Shown: positions 20,819 to 32,800 of the stretch, one piece after another
Numbering within the stretch: the stretch's first letter is position 1
Layout of the letters: every line of letters starts with the position of its first letter
Assembly (NCBI GenBank): GCA_032209605.1
Contig: JASFXZ010000026.1
Span: 124,001-188,000, forward strand
Reading direction: 5' to 3'
DNA length: 64,000 nt
Source of the DNA: Mactromeris polynyma
Taxonomy: Eukaryota; Mollusca; Bivalvia; Venerida; Mactridae
Program-made: the position numbers and the translations under genes
Notes under the pieces: model-generated
The model's database searches: none
Seen by the model: only the letters and a program-made list of their open reading frames with translations
What the model was told of the DNA's origin: nothing

Positions 20819-23800
20819 CTGTAATGAAGTATGCAAGTTTTATTTCAAAATGGTTGATGGTTGATAAGAGTTTTAATTCAATATTGACAATAATCATTCA
20901 AATTACTTTAAGGTACAGTAAAACCTCAATAACAAGACCATCCTTGGGACCCCTGAAAAATGGTCTTGTTATTGAGGTGGTCTTAATACAGTAAGATACA
21001 GTAAGTTACAGTTAGATACAGTAAGATACAGTAAGATACAGGAAGATACTGTAAGATACAGTAATATACAGTAAGATACAGTAATATACAGTAAGATACA
21101 GTAAGATACAGTAAGATACAGTAAGATACAGTAAGATACAGGAAGATACAGTAAGATACAGGAAGATACAGGAAGATACAGGAAGATACAGGAAGATACA
21201 GTAAGATACAGTAAGATACAGTAAGATACAGGAAGATACAGTAAGATACAGTAAGATACAGTAAGATACAGTAAGATACAGTAAGATACAGGAAGATACA
21301 GTAAGATACAGGAAGATACAGTAAGATACAGTAAGATACAGTAAGATACAGTAAGATACAGGAAGATACAGGAAGATACAGTAAGATACAGTAAGATACA
21401 GTAATATACAGTAAGATACAGTAAGATACAGTAAGATACAGTAATATACAGTAAGATACAGTAAGATACAGTAAGATACAGGAAGATACAGGAAGATACA
21501 GGAAGATACAGGAAGATACAGTAAGATACAGTAAGATACAGGAAGATACAGGAAGATACAGGAAGATACAGTAAGATACAGTAAGATACAGTAAGATACA
21601 GTAAGATACAGTAAGATACAGTAAGATACAGTAAGATACAGTAAGATACAGTAAGATACAGTAAGATACAGGAAGATACAGTAAGATACAGGAAGATACA
21701 GGAAGATACAGTAAGATACAGTAAACCTCTCATATAGACCAGGATAATTCTTGTAGAACATAGACTAATAATGTTAGGAAAAGTTTACATACATCTACAG
21801 TTGAGTAAAAGTGTCTTATGCATTCAAGTTTCATATGAGTTGTTACTGTGAAACTTTCTTGATTAAAAATATATATCAATTTTACTTATCTTCGTCACTT
21901 TCATCTTGTGCAATATTGATAGAGTCATGTTAAGACTATTTTCTGCGCCATTTTTAAGTGTGTTATTGTGTCAAATCTACTAATTGTTTATCTGAGAATC
22001 CTATACAGAAATGATAGTTTGTGATTGGTCTATCGTTAATTCATTAAAGAACCCATGCTCTAACATGTTTAAATCAGTTCTGACAACAAGATTGCCAGTG
22101 TAGCGTCATTCATAGTGAACTGACCAAAGTTACGTTGATTAAAACACTCAGGGATTTAAAGTAAAAATAGAGGCTAAAAAGTCTTACCTGAAATAACAAA
22201 ATATATTATTTCACTTTGAGCTCCATCGCCAGCAGTACTCCAGCCTAGCACCCGTAGAACATACACTTCATTAGTTTGTAAATTGTCCACAATGGCTTCA
22301 TTAACCTTTTCATATTCTATATCTTTGGCATTACGTACGTCTTCTTGTAGTTTCCAGATACGAATCTGAAAAACATTTTTCAACATGTACTATGAAACAA
22401 ATTAGTTTTTGCAGTTTTCAAACATCCAGCTAATACGATGTTTTAACGTCTGCTTTTGATAGTACATTATTGTATGGCTAAGCTTAAATGTTACTAATAT
22501 AATTATGAATTATAGCATTTTCACTACCGAATAATTGATATAACATACATTTTTGGTTTTGATAAATAAGGATACATACACTTGTAGACACATTACTTAA
22601 TAAGAAGTAATGAGATATTCACTCACAATATATCCTCTAACAGATATAATGATATGTGCACATACATACCACGTATACACTTGTAGACACAAAACTAAAT
22701 AAGAAGTAATGAGATATTCACTCACAATATATCCTCTAACTGAAATAATGATATGTGTACATACATACCACGTATACACTTGTAGACACAAAACTAAATA
22801 AGAAGTAATGAGATGTTCACTCACAATATATCCTTTAACAGATATAATGATATGTGTACATACATACCACGTATACACTTGTAGACACAAAACTAAATAA
22901 GAAGTAATGAGATGTTCACTCACAATATATCCTTTAACAGATATAATGATATGTGTACATACATACCACGTATACACTTGTAGACACATAACTAAATAAG
23001 AAGTAATGAGATATTCACTCACAATATATCCTCTAACGGCTTCCTCCCCTGGATGTCCATTTACTCCACGCCATCGTACAGTGATACTGTGCCTGTCTCT
23101 TGGATACACTTTTACATGTACTGGATAATCCTTTAAAACTGAAAACGACAACCAGCATCATCGATCATTACCAATCCTTCATAATATTAATGTGCAAGTA
23201 ATGTTTACAGGTGTATGATGATGATGGTAATGAAAGATAAATTATTGTTATAGGATGACAATAATAATGCCGACGTGTGCATTGTTGATTGACAAGTAAT
23301 CATTGATGATAATCTTGATAATGTAAGGTATTAGCTATTTTTCATCAACAATCTGATGCTATGAAACTGAAAAACAAACACTTGATTACTACACCAAGGG
23401 CCTTATTCCCAAACATTTTAAGTCTGCAACTCAGAATTAGGCTTTGAATTTGCGAAATGTATAATTACTGGCTTTTCGTTTTATTATATCTGAACGAACG
23501 CAATTTTGTCTCAATAGTTTTTATTGCCCACTCTACACTAATAAGCCAAGTGTTATTTAAATCTATACTGTAGTAACAACGTACCAGCACAAAGCAAATT
23601 TAACATTTAAAGTCTAAATCTGAGTTTCAGTATTAAAATGTTTGTGAATAAGGCCCCAGCAATTATTAAAATAAGGCTCCAGCAATTATTAAAATAAGGC
23701 TCCAGCAATTATTAAAATAAGGCTCCAGCAATCATTAAAATAAGGCCCCAGCAATCATTAAAATAAGGCTCCAGCAATTATTAAAATAAGGCTCCAGCAA

Positions 23801-26800
23801 TTATTAAAATAAGGCTCCAGCAATCATTAAAATAAGGCTCCAGCAATCATTAAAATAAGGCCCCAGCAATCATTAAAATAAGGCTCCAGCAATCATTAAA
23901 ATAAGGCTCCAGCAATCATTAAAATAAGGCTCCAGCAATTATTAAAATAAGGCTCCAGCAATTATTAAAATAAGGCTCCAGCAATCATTAAAATAAGGCT
24001 CCAGCAATTATTAAAATAAGGCTCCAGCAATCATTAAAATAAGGCTCCAGCAATCATTAAAATAAGGCTCCAGCAATCATTAAAATAAGGCTCCAGCAAT
24101 TATTAAAATAAGGCTCCAGCAATTATTAAAATAAGGCTCCAGCAATCATTAAAATAAGGCTCCAGCAATTATTAAAATAAGGCTCCAGCAATCATTAAAA
24201 TAAGGCTCCAGCAATCATTAAAATAAGGCTCCAGCAATCATTACGATAAGGCTCCAGCAATCATTAAAATAAGGCTCCAGCAATCATTAAAATAAGGCTC
24301 CAGCAATCATTAAAATAAGGCCCCAGCAATCATTAAAATAAGGCTCCAGCAATCATTAAAATAAGGCTTCAGCAATCATTAAAATAAGGCCCCAGCAATC
24401 ATTAAACAAACAAACTGTCATTCGCTGTCTCCGTTCTTCGCCATTCTCCTTTGGGTCCAAATCCTGCCCCATTAAAGACTTGAACTCGTGCGAAGAATTC
24501 AGCATTATTTGTTAGTCCTACCAACTGGCACTGATCTGTCTGTCCATACACATCTTTAAATTGGATCCTGTTCCTTACCGGATCGGGTTCTCCGTAGATA
24601 AACGGAGATTCATCATGTTCGTTCTCATAATAATATACCTAAAACACACCAGATCTATGTACTTGCTTGACGAATATAGTTACGTATGCAATGTAATTAG
24701 TAAATACTTTCTTAATTGGTTCTATTATTTTTAGCTCAGATGAGTGCTCAAATGGAGATATTGGGACCACCTCAATAATACGACCACCTCAAAATTAACA
24801 ACACAAATGCCCATATTCCCTATTTTTCTCTTTCTCAAACCTTAATATTAAGACCACTTCAATAATAAGACCAATTTTCAGGGGTCCCATGGGTGTTCCT
24901 ATTATTGAGGTTATACTGTACTACAATAGCAACCACAACACACATTCACATTTGAGTACTAACCCTGTATCCTTTCACACGACCTAGCATCGCTACCCTG
25001 GTGTCGGGCACTGGTTCCCAGTAAACTATCACGCTGGTTCCATTGTACGTCTCAATGTCATTAGCTATTGGTACAATCTGTGGCACTGAGAACATATTAA
25101 AATACTATATAACCAGTACCAAATTGTATTGACACAGCACTAAATTTGTATCACTAATAAAATATTCCAATATGATATAACCTAGACCAAGTTGTATTGA
25201 TAATTTATATTCTATCTGTGGTAATATGATACAACATGTACCATTAATTAATCAGGTAATTGTATAAAATACTTTTGAAGTTCATGAGCAGACGAATGAA
25301 CAGTTGAAAACAATACAGTATTAAAATGTTTAAATGCAAAGAATATAGAAGTTAAAATACTGCAAGTTAAAATACTTGAGACTAATAGTTAATTTATTAT
25401 AACTATAAACAATCAATTTAAGCTTGGGACTGTTATAATGAGCCATTCATTATATTAAAGTTCAAACAACCTATTTGAATGAATAAATATCAAATATAAC
25501 TAATTAAAAAATGATTTTTTTGCAAAATAAATAGATGATTATCTAAGACAAGCTCTCTGTGAATACTCCCTTTACAAGCATGACATAGTCTTACGGTGAA
25601 AGAGCAACTAGTTTATGGAATGTTAACGTTGTTGTTATTCTTACTTCCTTCTGCTGAGAAGATCTGTACTTGGCTGGAATTTGGACCACTTCCATAATCA
25701 TTGTAAGCTCCAACTTTCACAAGGTATGGAAGATAATAATTATCAACCCCAATAGTCACCACAGTCTTTCCTTGGCGTAAAGCAAGTTTATCATTTCCAA
25801 TCAGCTTAAAGTTAAACACGAGATATTTGCTTAAGATCAATGCATTCAAGTAAAGAACTACTATATAGCATTCTAACAAAATGTTATATTGTAAACACCG
25901 TGCTGGTGAATGTAATATACTGGCAGATCATTTATCAGGGGTGTAGATTCCTATAGGCCGTGAAGGCCACAGCCGAAACTTTTTCGAAAAAAAGCATATT
26001 TACCGGACGAAATGCACACCAAACGCATCTCTGACGATCTAGCTACCAAAAATGTTTCCGGTGAACCATACCCCAAACCCACCTAAAACTAGACATACAC
26101 ATCAATTCCATCTAAGCTATGACCCTGTTTATTTTCATTTGTTTTTCATTTACTGGACTCTCATACATGCCCTCTATAAATTGAAATCATATTGAATGGA
26201 AATGTCTTCAGTTTCTTAGGTATTCATATAGGCTGCTTTCAATTAAGTAAAACTGCCTTTGAAATTATTAAACTATGTAGGCTAAATTCACCAATACATA
26301 TTTGGAAGATTGGTCTGGACTGATTTAAACAAAACAACGGTGTTTCTCTAACAAAAGTTTGATAACTGAACAAACCCTTTTCCAATCTTTCGTGTCTGCA
26401 GGAACTTTCCAGTAGATGTAATAGCCCATGTTTGGTCCACATTGTTCAGATGGCTTCAATGGCTGGAAGACAGTAACACACTTCAAATGGGAACCAGGAC
26501 GATGAGCAAGAATTCATACGGTCTTCATCAATTAATAATTTGCAGAAACGAAATCATTTTATTAAGTAATGTTTCGAATTAATTACTTAACTTAAGTAGA
26601 ACGCCGTTTGGAAATTGATTTGGCTTGTTCGGTTCAAGACAAAAAGTGTATGTAACTCAATCATGATGTTAGAAGGTCATTCGTTACCCCTCAGAGACCT
26701 GTGAAATGCATGTGAAAAGGATTACCTAAGTATTAGATCTGAAGTACAGCTAGTTGATTCTATCAAACTAATTAGTCAATGTGCAGATAATCATTTTGGA

Positions 26801-29800
26801 ACAAACCATAAATTCATCCTTCATGTAATGCATGACCGAGACTGGCCACATTATATGAAAAAGAGTTTGTAATGCTGTAATAAATACACAATTGATATAA
26901 ACAATTACCATCCAAGTTATAGTCAATGTACCAACAGTTCCACCGCCACCACCAACATTTTTTGGCGGAATCACAGGATTTGTTGCTGGTGTTTTGGCGG
27001 ATTCTGAAAAGGTACAGATGAAATACATCAATGCATTGTGACATAAACGGTACACTACAAACTAATGTATATTTATGCTCTCATGCAGTCCTTATTAATT
27101 AATGAAACTATAATTACCCTTAATGCATGGTAACTATTGTAGAACATTTCTCAATACTTCCCAAGGACCAGACGTAGTTAACAAGCACCGAATTTGCTAT
27201 AAATATTGTTCTGAATATTGTTTGGTGCTGTCAGGGCCGTAAATTGCTTCCCCTGGAAGGGGAGGCACCCCGCCGAGCGGAGCGAGTCGAAAATTTATTG
27301 GACCCTTTTTAGACAAAAAATGATTTTTTTTTCAGCCCGCAATAGGAGGCAACTGCCTACATGCCTCCATGTAATTTACGGCCCTGGCTGTAGTATTAAA
27401 TACATACAATGTATTTTAGAAAATGGTTTTATCTATTCAGAAAGCCTAGTCTCATCAATCTGAAATCAAATTACAGAGAACTTGCTCAACTAACATGAGA
27501 AAAACATCATGAACTAATAAAGCACAACATATATTAGACAATTAACATAACATTTAGTCACTATATATCTGACAATGCTGCATGGTGATGCTCGAAGTGT
27601 TGTACAAATATTGCCATTGCACATGAAGTCAACTTACGGCAATGTCAGGCATAAACGTAACCATGAATCTGCAGTACTGCATACATTATAATGCTTCATA
27701 ATATGGCATAAATTTGAAAGACTGACGCATTCGTCGATCCTAGTTACCCGATGGCAAGCTTGCTTCTGCACCTCGACCATATTCGTTTATGCCTCGCACC
27801 CGGAATCTGTAATGTGTGTTTGGAATGAGGTCGGTGACGTTGAAGGCTCGTTGGTCTGTCCTCAATCCCATATTGACCCCAACATTTACTGCTTTAAACT
27901 CCTGAATATCTGTCCAAAATATCCAGATTTGATTACTATTGTCAAGATAATCCTTGAAATAATGAACTGAAGAACATCTGAATAAATTACACGTACATTA
28001 ATTGATGTATCACCAAATTCAAATACTATTCGGCATGTAATTTTTTGAAATTTCATAAGAATATTGACATTATTTGTTTGTAGCCATTATATTGAAGGTT
28101 CTTGCCACCTGAAATAAGTTGATAATGGGAATAACCACCAATATAATGGCTACAAACAAATAATGTCAATATTCTTATGAAATTTCAAAAAATAAAACCC
28201 ACCTGTCGTAAATGAGTTCCGGTCTGTATCATTCCGACGGCTCAGGCGCGTTCTTCTTCAGTCATTCTCACCATGTTTTGTGTTTTTCAAAAAGGATTTT
28301 CACCAGCAATGACAAAAGTGTACACGAACACGTGCAAATATGTGTCCATGCCCCGCACGTGCAAAACGTGCTATAAACGTCAATACACCTAATACGATTA
28401 ATGATCATAGCGAGCCGGCTAAAAAAAATCGATAATTCGCTGCATTACCTGTTCAAATATCGGTATGTGAAATTTTGTGTGAATACATGCATTATTAGAA
28501 AAATAATCATACAATATAAACTGACCGATTAGGAATTTTGTTGAGTGTATGTTGTTGTTTATAAATGGGAAAACTTAGTTTTCTCAGTAAATACCATTTT
28601 ATATGTTATTTCTATTTGTCTTTATTTTAAATTCCCTGTTACCAGTATGTAAGATAAATGTCTAATTAATAATTTAATAAACTTTCCGGTTGCCTCTACA
28701 TTACGCTCCCACACAGCGCTTTGAATAAGGTTATTTAATTACGATTTTATTATTATTTCGCATTCTGATGTAAATAATTTTGTTACTGAGAGCAATTCAG
28801 TATAGGGCTGCTTGCTTCTTTGTACAGGACTGTATACAATGTATATATTATTGTATATGTAATGTTTAATTTCTTTTAAAGATTATTTACTGCCTACTTA
28901 GTACATTTATGTGAATATTTTGGGTATCAATGACCATATAGCGGTTAAGTGTGAGGTTAGCTAGCTGTTAAATCGATGTAAACCCCACTATTTCACTGAC
29001 AGTTCCAAGGCTGTAAATCACTTTAAAGTTATTAATCATATTTATGTTTCAGATGTAAGTTCACCTTTCCCCATGCGCAGTTCTTTCACTTAATATAATT
29101 TTAATGTACTACCCATTTCGGCCTATTATTGCTGTCTTTCTTCAGTTTCCGTGATGTATTCCATTCATTAGATATCCCCCCTAGTGGTCCCCTAAATTAA
29201 CTTTAATTGGTTATGGTCGGCCAGACCCATTCATGCACCCCTATTCCCAAACATGTTACCATTGCTCCCATATTCCCATATATGCGCCTCTCCAGTGCCT
29301 ATTGTTTCGTAGGCTGTTGTTTTCTAAGGAGTCTGTGTGGGGAGGCATTGCCTTGTGCATGTGGCGTTTCCTGGAACAATTTAATATCTCGTTTTTGTTT
29401 GGAGAACACATTTTATAATATGTCGGGGACATACGTTTCTTTGCTATGTTGGGTCAACACGTTTTCTCGTTCACGTTTGGGAAACATATTTCTTGTTTTT
29501 ATCTAGGCAACATGTTTTTCTTACATTACTTATGGTGCGGAATCACGTTTTCTTATTTCAGTGGAGAAAGGGACTGTTTTGTGTATGACATGGGCCCGCA
29601 TTCACCATCGTTTTAAGTCAGAAACTTAGTAATGCTAAAATTTCGCTTTGTCTTATTTTTCATCTTGCTCAGAATAAAAGGAAACTTGGCACCGATGATT
29701 CTTTCAGAACAAAACTCTGCACATAGTTTCAGCTGTATACTCCGTGTAATGGCCTTAAGACTTTCTAGCAAAGTAAAGTTACCTATTTGTACAACTAATA

Positions 29801-32800
29801 TAAACTAGTTCACCTCTCAAGACAACGAACCAAACATTAGGTTCATAGTTAGTATCTGCTTCGACGTCGTAACTTGTTGCAGTGCCACCTAGTGTCATGT
29901 CCATAGTGACTGTCCAGAGAACTCTCATTGATCTTGTTGTCACACTGGGTTTGTCGATATGAACACCAGCCGGAGCACTTGGAGGTCCTATAACATATCC
30001 AGAGTATCAGGGAATTTCAAGTCTTATGTTATCTTTAAATTATATTCCAGTAAAACCTCGATTATAAGACCACCCTTGTGATCCTTCAAAACTGGTCTTA
30101 TTATTCAGATGGTCTTAATATTGAGGTTGAATAACGAGCCGAACAGTGAAAAAAGGACTTGAAAAAAATGTGTTTTTAATTTTGAGGTGGTCTTAATTAT
30201 TATCAAGGTGGTATTTAAGTGAGGTTTTTACTGTAAACTTTGTCCGATATTCAAATAATTCTCACTTGCATTTTGCATAACATTCTCCTACATTTCTGTA
30301 ATACATTTTTGGTACGAAAGTAATGATCGCCACCATTCTATGGATTTGTGAAAAAAAATTAATCGGGGTCCGCCACCAAAGAAATCTGACTTCTCCTTGC
30401 CAATTACGAACCAGCCTATTGCCTATGCTTAGAGAATTTCGTACAAAGAATCTCAAATAAATTACCCCTGACGGCAAGAAACGCTGATCTAGACACTGTT
30501 TGTACTGCTGTCTTCAGTTGGCATTCGTACATCCCAGCGTTTTTAAATTGCACATGTGTTATCTGCAGGCCGTGAGTTCCTCCACGCCTACCCTGCAAAT
30601 ATAAAATATACAAATAAATACATTTCTTAATGACTGCTCGCCCATATGGGATACTTAGTATCCCGGTGGCGAGGGTAAACAAACTCAACTCCACAATTAT
30701 GCATATTATTTAGGTATATTAGGTCAATATAATCAACAGGTGAACTCTATTTTCCTAGTCACTAATTGCTTTCAAAACAGTGAATATAACATATTATATA
30801 TGAATTTTAGGTCAATATATTCACAAATGAACTCAAATATACCCATAAATTGCATTGAAAGTGGGAAATTGTGCATATTCTTTAGGTATATAAGGTCAAT
30901 ATAATCAACAGGTGAACTCTATTTTCCTCACTAATGGCATTCAAAACAGTGAATATAACATATTACATAATTATGAATTTTAGGTCAATATATTCAAAAA
31001 TGTTCTCAAATATACACATAAATTGCATTGAAAGTGGGAAATTGTGCATATTCTTTAGGTATATTAGGTCAATATAATCAGCAGTTGTACTTTATTTCCG
31101 CCACTTATTGCATTCAAAATAGTAAACATCACATATTATAATATGAATTTTAGGTCAAGATTTTCTAAAATGAACTCATTTGTACCCATAAATTGCATTG
31201 AAAGTGGGAAATTGTGCATATTCTTTAGGTATATAAGGTCAATATAATCAACAGGTGAACTCTATTTTCCTCATTAATGGCATTCAAAACAGTGAATATA
31301 ACATATTACATATGAATTTTAGGTCAATATATAAACATTTTTTTTCAAATATACACATAAATTGCATTGAAAGTGGGAAATTGTGCATATTCTTTAGGTA
31401 TATTAGGTCAATATAATCAGCAGTTGTACTTTATTTCCGCCACTTATTGCATTCAAAATAGTAAACATCACATATTATATGAATTTTAGGTCAAGATTTT
31501 CTAAAATGAACTCATTTATACCCATAAATTGCATGCAAAGTGGGAAATTGTGCATATATTACTTAGTTATATTCGGTCAATATAATCAACAGGTGAACTC
31601 TATTTTCCTCACTAATTGCATTCAAAACAGTAAATATAACATAGTATATATGTATTTAACTGATATGTCAGGTTGTATATTTGGGGACCAGAGCATAATA
31701 AAATTTAGAATGAGACACTGTAATTACGGCCTTGTAATTATTCAAGTAATCTAATCATATGGCCTAGATATCTGAAATTCGTATTAATTAATCAAATTCA
31801 AATACTTATATGATTATAACATTCTATACAGAATCATTTAATACTTGAATCATGGTGTAACTATCTAATTTTGTGTCAGATTGCTTTTTTTCAAACCCAT
31901 CTCATATCTTTAAAGTTAATTAATAACTCTTTCAGCAAACCATAGCATCTTTTAAGCTGTACCGTTATATGGTTCTTCTTTTTGTTCACTTTTAATATTG
32001 TGTATTTCATAGTATAACTGATATGATGATAATCATCAGGTGAATTCTATTTTACTCACTAATTGCATTCAAAACACTGAATACAACATAATTTATTATA
32101 TATGAATTTTACGTCAATATAGACACTCTTGAACTCAAATATACCTATAAATTGCTTTGAAAGTGGAAAATTGTGTATATTCTTTAGGTACATTAAGTTC
32201 CATATCATCAACAGGTGAACTCTATTTCCCTCACTAATTGCATTCAAAATACTGAATATAACATATTATATATGAATTTTCGGTCAATATAGACACTCTT
32301 GAACTCAAATATACCCATAAATTGCTTTGAAAGTGGGAAATTGTTCATATTCTATTAGTACATTAGGTCAATATAATCAACAGGTGAACTCTATTTTCCT
32401 CACTAATTGCATTCAACATAGTAAATATAACATGGTACATGTATATATGAATTTAACTGATATTTCCGGTTGTATGTTTGGGGTACAGAGCATTAAAATA
32501 TTTCGAATGAGACACTCTAATATAGGCCTTAAAATTATTCAAGTAATCTGATCATATAGACTAGCTATCTGAAATTCTTATTAATTAATGAAATTTAAAT
32601 ACTAATATGATTACAACATTCTATACATAATCATTTAATACTTGAATTTTGGTGTATTTATCTAATTTGTGTCAGATGGCTTTTTTTCAAACCCATCTCA
32701 TATCTTTCAAGTTAATTAAAAACTCTTTTAGCAAACCTTAGCATGTTTTAAGCTTTAAGGTTATATGGTTCTTCTTTTTTATCACTTTTAGTATTCTGTA

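Noticed and set aside
20969..21761. Two minus-strand open frames of about 250 aa with a repeating Leu/Tyr/Cys/Ser pattern
   Set aside because: They are translations of the 10-bp GTAAGATACA array in contactin intron 26. A 10-bp unit without stops yields long frames by chance.
22597..23151. 184-aa minus-strand frame with a repeated 33-residue unit
   Set aside because: Only its first part (exon 25) is coding by the gene model. The rest is intronic 99-bp repeat kept open by its length. Its potential as an alternative exon extension is reported as a finding.
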